Assembly: GCF_013375935.1 (NCBI RefSeq)
Contig: NZ_CP056117.1
Span: 1,922,001-1,986,000, forward strand
Direction of reading: 5' to 3'
Origin: Enterobacter cloacae
GTDB lineage: Bacteria > Pseudomonadota > Gammaproteobacteria > Enterobacterales > Enterobacteriaceae
DNA: 64,000 nt
The position numbers and the translations under genes were made by a program. Below are positions 1 through 10,892 of this stretch, in pieces (position 1 is the first letter of the stretch; each line of letters begins with the position of its first letter). The notes under the pieces are model-generated. The model saw only the letters and a list, made by a program, of their open reading frames with translations. It was not told the origin of the DNA and searched no databases.

Positions 1-580
1 CCGCATTGTCTCCAACGCCTCCTGCACTACCAACTGCATTATTCCGGTCATTAAACTGTTAGACGATGCGTATGGCATTGAATCCGGCACGGTGACCACG
101 ATTCACTCCGCCATGCACGATCAGCAGGTTATCGACGCCTACCACCCGGATTTACGACGCACTCGCGCGGCGAGTCAGTCAATCATACCGGTGGATACGA
201 AGCTGGCAGCCGGGATCACCCGTATTTTCCCGCAGTTTAACGACCGTTTTGAAGCGATTGCCGTGCGTGTTCCGACGATAAACGTCACCGCAATCGATCT
301 TAGCGTGACGGTGAAAAAACCGGTAAAAGCCTGTGAAGTCAACCTGTTGCTGCAAAAAGCGGCACAGGGTGCATTTCATGGTATAGTTGACTATACGGAA
401 TTACCGTTGGTCTCAGTAGATTTTAACCACGACCCGCACAGCGCCATCGTGGATGGCACACAGACGCGAGTCAGTGGTGCACACCTCATCAAGACGCTGG
501 TCTGGTGTGATAACGAATGGGGCTTTGCTAACCGAATGCTCGACACCACGTTAGCAATGGCCGCAAAAGGTTTCAGGTAG
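1..580 (+). CDS. epd: D-erythrose-4-phosphate dehydrogenase, C-terminal part (5' end outside window)
   Basis: The frame is open from the first base, so only the C-terminal ~192 residues are present. It oxidises erythrose 4-phosphate to 4-phosphoerythronate with NAD, the first step of pyridoxal phosphate synthesis. The sequence opens with the GAPDH-superfamily active-site motif SNASCTTNC, including the nucleophilic cysteine, and ends with the conserved region [12 protein letters not shown]. Position directly upstream of pgk and fbaA is the classic enterobacterial epd-pgk-fbaA operon and favours Epd over GapA. The nearest internal ATG (92) lies after the catalytic cysteine and is not the real start. 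Confidence 0.95.
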   Translation, partial: RIVSNASCTTNCIIPVIKLLDDAYGIESGTVTTIHSAMHDQQVIDAYHPDLRRTRAASQSIIPVDTKLAAGITRIFPQFNDRFEAIAVRVPTINVTAIDLSVTVKKPVKACEVNLLLQKAAQGAFHGIVDYTELPLVSVDFNHDPHSAIVDGTQTRVSGAHLIKTLVWCDNEWGFANRMLDTTLAMAAKGFR

Positions 581-629
581 AGCGCACCTTGCGCTTGCAA
601 AACTTTAAGAATCAACGAGAGGATTCACC

Positions 630-1793
630 ATGTCTGTAATTAAGATGACCGATCTGGATCTGGCAGGTAAACGCGTTTTCATCCGTGCCGATCTGAACGT
701 ACCGGTTAAAGATGGCAAAGTGACCAGCGACGCGCGTATTCGTGCATCTCTGCCAACCATTGAACTGGCTCTGAAGCAGGGCGCTAAAGTGATGGTCACC
801 TCCCACCTGGGCCGTCCAACTGAAGGCGAGTACAATGAAGAGTTCTCTCTGCTGCCGGTTGTTAATTACCTGAAAGACAAACTGTCCAACCCGGTTCGCC
901 TGGTGAAAGATTACCTGGACGGCGTTGAAGTTGCCGAAGGCGAGCTGGTTGTTCTGGAAAACGTTCGCTTCAACAAAGGCGAAAAGAAAGACGACGAAAC
1001 CCTGTCCAGGAAATACGCTGCACTGTGTGACGTATTCGTAATGGATGCATTCGGTACGGCTCACCGTGCTCAGGCGTCTACCCACGGTATCGGTAAATTC
1101 GCTGACGTAGCTTGTGCTGGTCCTCTGCTGGCTGACGAACTGGAAGCACTGGGCAAAGCGCTGAAAGAGCCTGCTCGTCCAATGGTCGCCATTGTTGGCG
1201 GTTCTAAAGTTTCTACCAAACTGACCGTTCTGGATTCCCTGTCCAAAATCGCTGACCAGCTGATCGTTGGCGGTGGTATCGCGAACACCTTCGTTGCTGC
1301 TCAAGGCCACAACGTGGGTAAATCCCTGTACGAAGCTGACCTGGTTGACGAAGCAAAACGTCTGCTGGGAACCTGTGATATCCCGGTTCCAACTGACGTT
1401 CGCGTTGCGACCGAGTTCTCCGAAACCGCTACCGCGACCCTGAAATCTGTAAACGACATCAAAGATGAAGAGCAGATCCTGGACCTGGGCGACGTTTCTG
1501 CACAGAAACTGGCTGAAATCCTGAAAAACGCAAAAACTATTCTGTGGAACGGTCCAGTTGGCGTGTTCGAATTCCCGAACTTCCGCAAAGGGACTGAAAT
1601 CGTTGCTAACGCTATCGCAGACAGCGAAGCGTTCTCTATCGCAGGCGGTGGTGACACCCTGGCAGCTATCGACCTGTTCGGTATCGCTGACAAGATCTCC
1701 TACATCTCCACTGGTGGCGGCGCATTCCTCGAATTCGTGGAAGGCAAAGTACTGCCAGCAGTAGCAATGCTCGAAGAGCGCGCTAAGAAGTAA
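630..1793 (+). CDS. pgk: Phosphoglycerate kinase
   Basis: This cytoplasmic glycolytic enzyme transfers phosphate from 1,3-bisphosphoglycerate to ADP. The product is 387 residues, the usual enterobacterial length. Visible family motifs include the N-terminal substrate-binding region ([13 protein letters not shown]), GGSKVSTKL and the C-terminal nucleotide-binding GGGDTLAA. The ATG is preceded by GAGAGGATT. It begins 49 bases after epd and is followed 92 bases later by fbaA, so the three glycolytic genes are probably co-transcribed. Codon use is strongly biased (CTG, CGT, GAA), as expected for a highly expressed gene. Confidence 0.98.
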   Translation: MSVIKMTDLDLAGKRVFIRADLNVPVKDGKVTSDARIRASLPTIELALKQGAKVMVTSHLGRPTEGEYNEEFSLLPVVNYLKDKLSNPVRLVKDYLDGVEVAEGELVVLENVRFNKGEKKDDETLSRKYAALCDVFVMDAFGTAHRAQASTHGIGKFADVACAGPLLADELEALGKALKEPARPMVAIVGGSKVSTKLTVLDSLSKIADQLIVGGGIANTFVAAQGHNVGKSLYEADLVDEAKRLLGTCDIPVPTDVRVATEFSETATATLKSVNDIKDEEQILDLGDVSAQKLAEILKNAKTILWNGPVGVFEFPNFRKGTEIVANAIADSEAFSIAGGGDTLAAIDLFGIADKISYISTGGGAFLEFVEGKVLPAVAMLEERAKK

Positions 1794-1802
1794 GCCATTC
1801 AG

Positions 1803-1826
1803 GGGCAGGGAAACCTGCCCAATTTT
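1803..1826 (+). terminator. Hairpin between pgk and fbaA (possible attenuator)
   Basis: A 7-bp perfect stem GGGCAGG/CCTGCCC with a GAAA tetraloop is followed by AATTTTC. The U-tract is short, so partial termination or mRNA processing between pgk and fbaA is more likely than a full stop. The function is inferred. Confidence 0.45.
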
Positions 1827-1885
1827 CAGCGCGCTTATAAGAGCTCGCACCTTTTCTAACGGCCGAAGATACAGGACTAAGCAAC

Positions 1886-2965
1886 ATGTCTAAAATTTTT
1901 GATTTCGTAAAACCTGGCGTTATCACTGGTGATGGCGTACAGAAAGTGTTCCAGGTAGCTAAAGAAAACAACTTCGCTCTGCCAGCAGTAAACTGCGTAG
2001 GTACCGACTCCATCAACGCCGTACTGGAAACCGCTGCGAAAGTGAAAGCACCGGTTATCGTTCAGTTCTCTAACGGCGGCGCTGCGTTCATCGCAGGTAA
2101 AGGCGTGAAAACTGACGTTCCTCAGGGTGCTGCAATCCTGGGCGCTATCTCTGGTGCGCACCACGTACACCAGATGGCTGAGCACTACGGTGTTCCGGTT
2201 ATCCTGCACACTGACCACTGCGCGAAGAAACTGCTGCCGTGGATCGACGGTCTGCTGGATGCGGGTGAAAAACACTTCGCTGCAACCGGTAAGCCGCTGT
2301 TCTCTTCTCACATGATCGACCTGTCTGAAGAGTCTCTGGAAGAGAACATCGAGATCTGCTCTAAGTACCTGGCGCGTATGTCCAAAATGGGCATGACCCT
2401 GGAAATCGAACTGGGCTGCACCGGCGGTGAAGAAGACGGCGTGGACAACAGCCACATGGACGCTTCCGCTCTGTACACCCAGCCAGAAGACGTTGATTAC
2501 GCTTACACCGAACTGAGCAAAATCAGCCCGCGCTTCACCATCGCAGCGTCCTTCGGTAACGTGCACGGCGTTTACAAACCAGGTAACGTGGTTCTGACCC
2601 CAACTATCCTGCGTGATTCTCAGGAATACGTGTCCAAGAAACACAACCTGCCGCACAACAGCCTGAACTTCGTCTTCCACGGCGGTTCCGGTTCTTCTGC
2701 TCAGGAAATCAAAGATTCCGTAAGCTACGGCGTAGTGAAAATGAACATCGATACCGACACCCAATGGGCGACCTGGGACGGTATCCTGCAATACTACAAA
2801 ACCAACGAAGCTTACCTGCAGGGCCAGCTGGGCAACCCGAAAGGCGAAGACCAGCCGAACAAGAAATACTACGATCCACGCGTATGGCTGCGCGCTGCGC
2901 AGACGTCCATGGTGACCCGTCTGGAGCAGGCATTCAAAGAACTGAACGCCATCGACGTTCTGTAA
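1886..2965 (+). CDS. fbaA: Class II fructose-1,6-bisphosphate aldolase
   Basis: FbaA is a zinc-dependent aldolase that reversibly splits fructose 1,6-bisphosphate into glyceraldehyde 3-phosphate and dihydroxyacetone phosphate. The product is 359 residues, the E. coli length. The class II motif HTDHC lies at residues 108-112 (catalytic Asp110, zinc ligand His111). The glycine-rich FHGGSGSS phosphate-binding segment lies further on. The ATG follows ACAGGACTAAGCAAC. It is the last gene of the epd-pgk-fbaA run and is closed by a strong intrinsic terminator. Codon use is highly optimised. Confidence 0.98.
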   Translation: MSKIFDFVKPGVITGDGVQKVFQVAKENNFALPAVNCVGTDSINAVLETAAKVKAPVIVQFSNGGAAFIAGKGVKTDVPQGAAILGAISGAHHVHQMAEHYGVPVILHTDHCAKKLLPWIDGLLDAGEKHFAATGKPLFSSHMIDLSEESLEENIEICSKYLARMSKMGMTLEIELGCTGGEEDGVDNSHMDASALYTQPEDVDYAYTELSKISPRFTIAASFGNVHGVYKPGNVVLTPTILRDSQEYVSKKHNLPHNSLNFVFHGGSGSSAQEIKDSVSYGVVKMNIDTDTQWATWDGILQYYKTNEAYLQGQLGNPKGEDQPNKKYYDPRVWLRAAQTSMVTRLEQAFKELNAIDVL

Positions 2966-2990
2966 TTTGAGCTGCTAACAGCACATCAGA

Positions 2991-3018
2991 AGGCCCGCAA
3001 CTGCGGGCCTTTTTTTTA
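2991..3018 (+). terminator. Intrinsic terminator after fbaA
   Basis: The stem AGGCCCGCA/TGCGGGCCT is followed by eight T residues, directly downstream of the fbaA stop codon. Confidence 0.92.
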
Positions 3019-3153
3019 TGCTTTTTCAATATCCTGCAACACCTGGTTTTGTGATCTGTTTGGCAATACCTGGCTTTTTGTTTACCCTTTACTGACCTGC
3101 CTGTCTCCATGTGGGATGGATTTTGTGGTTTGGTTTAGCATAAGGATAAATGA

Positions 3154-4008
3154 ATGGAAGATCTCGGTGTAGTAGATGGCATTAACAACGCGGGAACCTG
3201 GCTGGTGCGCAACCAGGCGCTGCTGCTGAGTTATGCGGTAAATATCGTCGCGGCAATCGCGATCGTTATCGTGGGTATGATCGTGGCGCGCGTCGTGTCC
3301 AATGCAATTAATCGTGTCATGCTCGCTCGTCATATTGATGCGACGGTGGCCGACTTCCTCTCCGCGCTGGTGCGTTACGGCATCATTGCCTTTACGCTGA
3401 TTGCGGCGTTAGGCCGCGTGGGCGTGCAGACTGCATCCGTTATCGCAGTGCTCGGTGCGGCCGGTCTGGCCATCGGTCTGGCGTTGCAGGGGTCGCTTTC
3501 GAACCTGGCGGCAGGCGTACTGCTGGTGACCTTCCGTCCGTTCCGCTCCGGTGAATATGTCGATCTGGGCGGTATTGCCGGCACCGTGTTGCAGGTGCAG
3601 ATTTTCTCTACCACCCTGCGTACCGTCGATGGTCGTATTGTGGTGATCCCGAACGGGAAAATCATCGCGGGCAACATCATTAACTTTTCCCGCGAACCGG
3701 TGCGCCGCAATGAGCTGATCATCGGTGTGGCATACGATTCCGATATCGAGCAGGTGAAGTCGCTAATTACCAACATCATTGCTTCTGACGATCGCATTCT
3801 GAAGGATCGCGAGCAGACCGTTCGTCTGAACGAGCTGGGCGCGTCATCCATCAACTTCGTGGTGCGCATCTGGAGCAAAAGCAGCGATCTGCAAAACGTT
3901 TACTGGGACGTTCTGGAGCGCATCAAGCGTGACTTCGACGCTAACGGCATCAGCTTCCCGTACCCGCAGATGGACGTAAACCTCAAGCGCGAAAAAGCAG
4001 CCGAGTAA
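3154..4008 (+). CDS. mscS: Small-conductance mechanosensitive channel MscS
   Basis: MscS is an inner-membrane heptameric channel that opens on hypo-osmotic shock to release solutes. The protein has 284 residues (E. coli 286). It shows N-terminal TM1 and TM2 helices, the glycine/alanine-rich pore helix TM3 around [21 protein letters not shown], and the cytoplasmic beta and alpha/beta vestibule with [21 protein letters not shown]. The start ATG is preceded by AAGGAT at suitable spacing. It stands alone between the fbaA terminator and its own terminator. Confidence 0.97.
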   Translation: MEDLGVVDGINNAGTWLVRNQALLLSYAVNIVAAIAIVIVGMIVARVVSNAINRVMLARHIDATVADFLSALVRYGIIAFTLIAALGRVGVQTASVIAVLGAAGLAIGLALQGSLSNLAAGVLLVTFRPFRSGEYVDLGGIAGTVLQVQIFSTTLRTVDGRIVVIPNGKIIAGNIINFSREPVRRNELIIGVAYDSDIEQVKSLITNIIASDDRILKDREQTVRLNELGASSINFVVRIWSKSSDLQNVYWDVLERIKRDFDANGISFPYPQMDVNLKREKAAE

Positions 4009-4023
4009 TCCGCATTCCCTCAG

Positions 4024-4057
4024 GCCCGGTAGCGTTAGCGCCACCGGGCTTTTTTTT
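4024..4057 (+). terminator. Intrinsic terminator after mscS, REP-like stem
   Basis: The stem GCCCGGT...ACCGGGC is followed by eight T residues, 15 bases after the mscS stop. The stem resembles the GCCGGG/CCCGGC repeat family found elsewhere in the window. Confidence 0.88.
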
Positions 4058-4155
4058 AATTAGTTCTCCTAATACCCAATTAATATTATCAATTTCCTCT
4101 AATGACGTTCGCGCAGTATAGTCTGCTTCCGGAACAACTCTGCGAGAACGATGTC

Positions 4156-4791
4156 ATGTTATCTTATTATTTTCAGGGGCTTGCGTTAGGCGCGGCCATG
4201 ATCCTTCCTCTCGGCCCACAAAACGCGTTCGTGATGAATCAGGGCATTCGCCGCCAGTACCATCTGATGATTGCTCTGCTGTGCGCGGTGAGCGATCTGC
4301 TGCTGATTTGCGCCGGGATTTTTGGCGGCAGCGCCCTGCTGATGCAGTCGCCGTGGCTGCTGGCGCTGGTTACCTGGGGCGGCGTGGCGTTTCTGCTCTG
4401 GTACGGATTTGGTGCCCTGAAAACCGCCATGAGCAGCAGTATTGAACTGGCGAGCGCCGAGGTGATGAAGCAGGGGCGCTGGAAAATAATCGCCACCATG
4501 CTTGCCGTGACCTGGCTGAACCCGCACGTTTATCTTGATACGTTTGTGGTGCTGGGCAGCCTGGGCGGCCAGCTGGACGTTGAGCCGAAGCGCTGGTTTG
4601 CGCTCGGCACGGTCAGCGCCTCTTTTCTCTGGTTCTTCGGCCTGGCGATCCTGGCGGCGTGGCTGGCGCCGCGGCTGCGTACCGCCAAAGCGCAGCGCAT
4701 CATTAATACGCTGGTAGGGCTGGTGATGTGGTTTATTGCTTTCCAGCTGGCGAAAGAGGGCATTCATCATGTACAGGGATTGTTCAACTAA
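4156..4791 (+). CDS. argO: L-arginine exporter ArgO (LysE family)
   Basis: ArgO is an inner-membrane exporter of arginine (and canavanine). The start was set at the ATG that gives [12 protein letters not shown] and 211 residues, the E. coli length. An in-frame ATG at 4102 would add 18 residues lying in the promoter region. The LysE/RhtB signature [14 protein letters not shown] is near the N-terminus, and about six hydrophobic helices follow. Its known activator is ArgP, encoded two genes downstream on the opposite strand. No terminator was seen before yggE. Confidence 0.95.
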   Translation: MLSYYFQGLALGAAMILPLGPQNAFVMNQGIRRQYHLMIALLCAVSDLLLICAGIFGGSALLMQSPWLLALVTWGGVAFLLWYGFGALKTAMSSSIELASAEVMKQGRWKIIATMLAVTWLNPHVYLDTFVVLGSLGGQLDVEPKRWFALGTVSASFLWFFGLAILAAWLAPRLRTAKAQRIINTLVGLVMWFIAFQLAKEGIHHVQGLFN

Positions 4792-4884
4792 GCGTTTGTC
4801 TTATGGACATCTGAACAAGACCCGCTAAGCTTGCTGGCATGAGCCCTGTTGTTGGGGCACTCTTCGCAACATGGAGGAATGACA

Positions 4885-5625
4885 GTGAAGTTTAAGGTGA
4901 TGGCCCTGGCGGCATTAGTAAGTTTAGGTTCGGTGTCGGTGCAGGCGAATGAACTGCCGAACGGCCCGCACATCGTCACTTCAGGCACCGCAAGCGTGGA
5001 TGCGGTACCGGATGTTGCAACCCTGGCAATTGAAGTGAACGTGGCTGCGAAAGATGCGGCTTCCGCCAAGAAACAGGCAGACGATCGTGTTGCGCAATAC
5101 CTCTCATTCCTGGAACAGAACGGTATCGCTAAAAAAGATATAAGCTCTGCGAACCTGCGTACCCAGCCGGATTACGACTACCAGAACGGCAAAAGCATTC
5201 TGAAAGGCTATCGTGCCGTGCGTGCGGTGGAAGTGACCCTGCGCCAGCTTGATAAGCTCAACTCACTGCTGGACGGCGCGCTGAAGGCAGGGCTGAACGA
5301 AATTCGTTCCGTCTCGCTGGGCGTTGCGCAACCGGAGAAATACAAAGACGAAGCGCGTAAAGCGGCGATTAACGACGCGATTCATCAGGCGGAACAGCTG
5401 GCAGCCGGCTTCAAGAGCAAGCTCGGTCCGGTTTACAGCGTGCGTTACCACGTCTCTAACTACCAGCCAAGCCCGATGGTTCGGATGATGAAGGCTGACG
5501 CCGCGCCGGTATCCGCTCAGGAAACCTATGAGCAGCCGACCATTCAGTTCGACGATCAGGTGGATGTAGTGTTCCAGCTGGAGCCAACTCAACCTCAGCA
5601 AACTGAGGCGGCTAAGGCGCAATAA
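4885..5625 (+). CDS. yggE: Periplasmic SIMPL-domain protein YggE
   Basis: YggE is a secreted SIMPL (DUF541) family protein linked in E. coli to reduced oxidative stress; its molecular function is not settled. The GTG at 4885 is chosen because GGAGGA lies six bases upstream and the product is then 246 residues, exactly the E. coli length. The ATG at 4879 would abut the ribosome-binding site. A signal peptide ends near VQANE. The Pro/Gln-rich C-terminus is typical. It lies 93 bases after argO on the same strand and converges with argP. Confidence 0.93.
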   Translation: MKFKVMALAALVSLGSVSVQANELPNGPHIVTSGTASVDAVPDVATLAIEVNVAAKDAASAKKQADDRVAQYLSFLEQNGIAKKDISSANLRTQPDYDYQNGKSILKGYRAVRAVEVTLRQLDKLNSLLDGALKAGLNEIRSVSLGVAQPEKYKDEARKAAINDAIHQAEQLAAGFKSKLGPVYSVRYHVSNYQPSPMVRMMKADAAPVSAQETYEQPTIQFDDQVDVVFQLEPTQPQQTEAAKAQ

Positions 5626-5629
5626 TTTG

Positions 5630-5662
5630 CCCTCACCTAAACCCTCTCCCACAGGGAGAGGG
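5630..5662. repeat. REP-like hairpin, CCCTCTCCC family
   Basis: CCTCACCTAA is followed by the perfect stem CCCTCTCCC/GGGAGAGGG around ACA. It lies between the convergent yggE and argP stop codons and may serve as a transcription barrier. Related copies are at 8869, 16516, 16562, 23928 and 27188. Confidence 0.8.
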
Positions 5663-5672
5663 AATTCAGCGA

Positions 5673-6566
5673 TTAATCCTGCCTCAACACCTTATGCCCA
5701 AACGCCAGCAGCGCGTCGGTGACGTTGCGCATCATGCGGCTTTCCGGCGCAAAACGGTGCCAGTACAGCATCCGGCGCTGATACAGCCCCGGCGTCAAGT
5801 CAATCAGCTCACCGCTTTTTAACTCTTTCTCTATCTGCAAATGCGGGATCATGCAGCAGGTGGTTCCCTGACGCGCCAGCTGCACGAAGGCCTCGGACGA
5901 ATTGACGATATGGCACGGCACGCTGCCCGGTGGGAGGTCGAAGTTTTGCTGCAGGAAGGCCTGGTGCATATCGTCCAGATGGTCAAACGCGACGGCAGGG
6001 GCTTTCAGCAGCGCGGCACGGGTCACGCCGTTCGGGAAGTAGCGCTCGGCAAAGGCTTTAGAGCCTACGAACAGGTAGTCCAGCGCGCCCAGCTGATCGA
6101 CCAGGCAGCTTGGCAGCGCCTGAGGCTGGATACTGACGGCACCAACCACTTCACCGCGACGCAGCCGCTCCTGGGTACGGGTTTCATCTTCAACCTGGAG
6201 ATTCAGGCGGATCGGGGAGTCGGCCAGCACCGGCGCAAGAGCCGGCAGCAGCCAGGTTGCCAGGCTGTCGGCGTTCACCGCCAGCGACAGCAGTAGCGGC
6301 GTAGAGCCGGTCTGCTCATCGCCCAGCCACTCGTCTTCCAGCAGTTCAACCTGGCGCAGCAGGGCGAGGAGCTTTTGCCCTTGCTCCGTTGGACGCGGCG
6401 GCACGGTACGCACCAGCAGCGGCTGTCCGAACATGTTTTCAAGCTGTTTGATACGCTGTGATACGGCGGACTGGGTGATGCACAGCTTCTGCGCCGCGCG
6501 CTCAAAACCGCGTTCACGAATAACTGCATCAAGTGCCTGTAGTGTTCTGTAGTCCGGACGTTTCAT
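5673..6566 (-). CDS. argP: LysR-type regulator ArgP (IciA)
   Basis: ArgP is a lysine- and arginine-responsive transcription factor that activates argO and lysine-related genes such as dapB in E. coli. The protein is 297 residues, matching E. coli. The LysR-type helix-turn-helix is near residues 3-60 ([20 protein letters not shown], then [13 protein letters not shown]). The C-terminal effector-binding domain follows. It is divergent from rpiA across 127 bases and sits close to its target argO. Confidence 0.96.
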   Translation of the reverse strand: MKRPDYRTLQALDAVIRERGFERAAQKLCITQSAVSQRIKQLENMFGQPLLVRTVPPRPTEQGQKLLALLRQVELLEDEWLGDEQTGSTPLLLSLAVNADSLATWLLPALAPVLADSPIRLNLQVEDETRTQERLRRGEVVGAVSIQPQALPSCLVDQLGALDYLFVGSKAFAERYFPNGVTRAALLKAPAVAFDHLDDMHQAFLQQNFDLPPGSVPCHIVNSSEAFVQLARQGTTCCMIPHLQIEKELKSGELIDLTPGLYQRRMLYWHRFAPESRMMRNVTDALLAFGHKVLRQD

Positions 6567-6693
6567 TGCTCTGGCTGACTCCTTAATTTTGCTTAATCTG
6601 CACTATGACACAATTTTCCCTTCGTGGCAGACGAAATCCATTCGACGTGTTCTATAATGCGCCCTGAGTTTTCACACCACAGGCATAACGATC

Positions 6694-7353
6694 ATGACGC
6701 AGGATGAACTGAAAAAAGCAGTAGGATGGGCCGCTCTCCAGTACGTACAGCCGGGTACCATTGTCGGTGTTGGTACGGGGTCGACGGCGGCACACTTTAT
6801 CGATGCACTCGGCACGATGAAGGGGCAGATCGAGGGCGCGGTTTCCAGCTCCGATGCTTCCACGGAAAAGCTGAAAAGCCTCGGCATTACCGTTTTCGAT
6901 CTCAACGAAGTGGATCGTCTGGGGATTTACGTTGATGGCGCGGATGAAATCAACGGCCACATGCAGATGATCAAAGGCGGCGGCGCGGCGCTGACCCGTG
7001 AAAAGATCATCGCCTCCGTAGCGGACAAATTTATCTGCATCGCAGACGCCTCCAAGCAGGTCGACATTCTGGGTAATTTCCCGCTGCCGGTTGAAGTGAT
7101 CCCTATGGCGCGCAGCGCCGTGGCGCGCGCGCTGGTGAAGCTGGGCGGCCGTCCGGAATACCGCCAGGGCGTGGTGACCGATAACGGCAACGTGATCCTC
7201 GACGTTCACGGTCTCGAGATCCTCGACGCGATCGCGCTGGAGAATGCGATTAACGGCATCCCGGGCGTCGTAACCGTAGGGCTATTTGCCAACCGTGGCG
7301 CGGACGTGGCGCTGATCGGCACGGCTGACGGCGTGAAAACCATCGTAAAATGA
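6694..7353 (+). CDS. rpiA: Ribose-5-phosphate isomerase A
   Basis: RpiA interconverts ribose 5-phosphate and ribulose 5-phosphate in the non-oxidative pentose phosphate pathway. The product is 219 residues, the E. coli length. Family motifs include [20 protein letters not shown] and [14 protein letters not shown], the last bearing catalytic residues. It is a single-gene unit, divergent from argP and 266 bases upstream of serA. Confidence 0.98.
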   Translation: MTQDELKKAVGWAALQYVQPGTIVGVGTGSTAAHFIDALGTMKGQIEGAVSSSDASTEKLKSLGITVFDLNEVDRLGIYVDGADEINGHMQMIKGGGAALTREKIIASVADKFICIADASKQVDILGNFPLPVEVIPMARSAVARALVKLGGRPEYRQGVVTDNGNVILDVHGLEILDAIALENAINGIPGVVTVGLFANRGADVALIGTADGVKTIVK

Positions 7354-7361
7354 TCTGACGG

Positions 7362-7379
7362 GGGGAGCTCTCCCCCCGC
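7362..7379. terminator. GC-rich hairpin after rpiA
   Basis: The run GGGGGGAGCTCTCCCCCC folds into an 8-bp stem just after the rpiA stop. It is followed by GCTAAAAAAATTTT rather than an immediate T-tract, so intrinsic termination is uncertain. Confidence 0.4.
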
Positions 7380-7619
7380 TAAAAAAATTTTGAAACGCTA
7401 AATTCGGTGACTTGTGTCACGTTTTTCCGCCTCTTTTGCCGATCCTGCCACGTTCATAAATTTCCACAGCATTTTCCTCTGTCATTTTGCTCTGTATGAC
7501 TTTTCTTCAGAGTGCCGACGCAAACGTTCATATTGCTGCAATAGTTTTTTTTGATATGTTGGCTGCACGGGATTTATATCCAGCACAACATCAGTTCAGA
7601 TAAAAACAGGGTCGGGTAA

Positions 7620-8852
<1,233 letters not shown>

Positions 8853-8868
8853 TATGTGAGGTTTGATG

Positions 8869-8902
8869 CCCTCACCCCATCCCTCTCCCACAGGGAGAGG
8901 GC
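8869..8902. repeat. REP-like hairpin, CCCTCTCCC family
   Basis: CCCTCACCCCAT is followed by CCCTCTCCCACAGGGAGAGGGC. It lies in the 90-base gap between the convergent serA and fau genes. Confidence 0.8.
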
Positions 8903-8942
8903 GAAAATATCAAAAACGGTAACTGGCGTTACCGTTTTGCTT

Positions 8943-9542
8943 TTACCTCCACTCCCACAGCTTCGACGGCGTCACCACCGCCGGGAGCGGAATATCCCAC
9001 TTCTCAACGGGCAAGGCTTCTACAGCCTGGCAGTCATGCGCATAACCCACCGGCTGCAGGCCATACTGCTGCCAGTTTTGCAGCGTTCTGTCATAGAACC
9101 CGCCGCCCATGCCTAATCGCTGACCCTGCTCATCAAACGCCACCAGCGGCACGACCAGCACGTCCAGCTCAGCCAGCGGCAGCACGTCGCGCACGTCGAG
9201 TCTGGGTTCGGTAATTTTCAGACGATTTACCACCAGCTCGCTGTGCGGATGGTAGTGCAAAAACAGGAGATGGCCTTTGCTGAACGGATGCAGCACCGGC
9301 AGGTACACTCGCTTTCCGGCGCGCCAGAGCTGGTCGATAAGCGGTTGGGTATCCAGCTCGCCGTCAAACGAGAGAAACAGCGCGACCGTGTTTGCCATCA
9401 CCACAGGCGGATAGGCCATCATACGGGCGGCGGCCTGCTGGGCAAAATGCGCTTGCCGATCGGGGGTTAACGCGCGGCGGCGTTGACGAATGAGCTGACG
9501 AATGTCCTGGCGTGAAGCAGAAACTTCAGGGAATTGAGTCAT
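8943..9542 (-). CDS. fau: 5-formyltetrahydrofolate cyclo-ligase
   Basis: This enzyme (also called YgfA) converts 5-formyl-THF to 5,10-methenyl-THF using ATP, clearing a folate by-product of the glycine/serine one-carbon cycle. The start giving MTQFPEVSAS yields 199 residues; the longer open frame runs into 6S RNA. The conserved motif RLGMGGGFYDRTL, which contacts ATP and folate, lies near residue 140. It sits immediately downstream of 6S RNA on the same strand, matching the E. coli ssrS-ygfA dicistronic arrangement. Confidence 0.95.
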   Translation of the reverse strand: MTQFPEVSASRQDIRQLIRQRRRALTPDRQAHFAQQAAARMMAYPPVVMANTVALFLSFDGELDTQPLIDQLWRAGKRVYLPVLHPFSKGHLLFLHYHPHSELVVNRLKITEPRLDVRDVLPLAELDVLVVPLVAFDEQGQRLGMGGGFYDRTLQNWQQYGLQPVGYAHDCQAVEALPVEKWDIPLPAVVTPSKLWEWR

Positions 9543-9565
9543 GGTAGTCGGTAGAAGAAAAGAGA

Positions 9566-9750
9566 GGGAATCTCCGAGATGCCGCCGCAGGCTGTAACCC
9601 TTGAACCCTTGGTTCAAGGTGAATGTGTCGTCATAGTTTTAAGGCTTCTCGGACGAACCGAGCATGCTCACCAACCATGGAGCGCCACATTCTTGTGGTA
9701 TGAAATATCGGCTCAGGGGACTGGCCCGCTTGCGAACATCTCAGAGAAAT
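9566..9750 (-). ncRNA. ssrS: 6S RNA
   Basis: The minus strand, starting ATTTCTCTGAGATGTTCGCA and ending with GGAGATTCCC, closely matches E. coli 6S RNA (about 184 nt). The terminal helix pairs CTCTGAGATG with its counterpart near CATCTCGGAGA. The central bulge that mimics an open sigma-70 promoter is flanked by GGCCAGTCCCCTGAGCC and GGTTCAAGGGTTACAGCC. 6S RNA binds the sigma-70 RNA polymerase holoenzyme in stationary phase. It lies between zapA and fau, as in E. coli. Confidence 0.96.
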
Positions 9751-9791
9751 TTTGTCTTCACAGTTACTCTACCATAGTCAACTGCGAAGTG

Positions 9792-10187
<396 letters not shown>

Positions 10188-10288
10188 CTATAGCTACCCT
10201 GATGTGAAGATACAAGCCCTTTTCTGGTATCACCAGGGTCCAAAGTGGTAGCATATCATGAATATCCTCCCTTTGATGACGAATGCGT

Positions 10289-10867
10289 ATGTCTATACAG
10301 AACGAAATGCCTGGTTACAAGGATTTAAGCCAGTTACTGAACCAGCAGGGAGTCGGTTTAACCCCTGCCGAAATGCACGGTCTGATCAGCGGCATACTGT
10401 GCGGCGGAAACAGCGACAGCTCATGGCAGCCGCTGATCCACGACCTCACGAACGAAGGGCTGGCGTTTGGCCACGAACTGGCGGAAGCGCTGCGTAAAAT
10501 GCACGCCGCAACCAGCGACTCCCTGGAAGACGATGGCTTTCTTTTTCAGCTTTATCTGCCTGAAGGCGATGACGTCAGCGTGTTCGATCGCGCCGATGCG
10601 CTCGCGGGCTGGGTAAACCACTATCTGCTTGGCCTCGGCGTAACCCAGCCTAAACTTGATAAAGTGACCGGCGAAGCGGGTGAGGCGATTGACGATCTGC
10701 GTAATATCGCCCAGCTTGGTTACGACGAGGACGAAGATCAGGAAGAGCTGGAGATGTCTCTCGAAGAGATCATCGAGTATGTTCGCGTGGCGTCTCTGCT
10801 GTGCCACGACAACTTTACGCGCTCGCAGCCGACCGCGCCGGAAGTTCGCAAGCCAACATTACATTAA
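10289..10867 (+). CDS. ygfB: UPF0149 family protein YgfB
   Basis: The product is a 192-residue acidic cytoplasmic protein of the UPF0149 family, the E. coli length when translation starts at MSIQNE. An upstream in-frame ATG at 10283 would add two residues. The molecular role in Enterobacteria is unclear; homologues in Pseudomonas influence beta-lactam resistance. An acidic cluster [15 protein letters not shown] lies at residues ~148-162. It leads the run ygfB-pepP-ubiH-ubiI, with pepP 25 bases downstream. Confidence 0.93.
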   Translation: MSIQNEMPGYKDLSQLLNQQGVGLTPAEMHGLISGILCGGNSDSSWQPLIHDLTNEGLAFGHELAEALRKMHAATSDSLEDDGFLFQLYLPEGDDVSVFDRADALAGWVNHYLLGLGVTQPKLDKVTGEAGEAIDDLRNIAQLGYDEDEDQEELEMSLEEIIEYVRVASLLCHDNFTRSQPTAPEVRKPTLH

Positions 10868-10892
10868 GAACAATAACGCACAGGAGGGTGTC

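Noticed and set aside
612..1850. Long minus-strand open frame (412 codons) antisense to pgk
   Set aside because: It is a mirror of the strongly biased pgk codons. It has no recognisable domain or ribosome-binding site, and its composition (Phe/Gln/Val-rich) is typical of antisense frames.
4102..4155. Upstream ATG extending argO by 18 residues
   Set aside because: The extension lies in the promoter region and makes the protein longer than the family length. The ATG at 4156 gives the exact E. coli N-terminus pattern.
8853..8942. Possible SibC/Ibs-type sRNA between serA and fau, as in E. coli
   Set aside because: The gap is only 90 bases and is filled by a REP-like hairpin. No Sib-like or Ibs-like sequence was seen.
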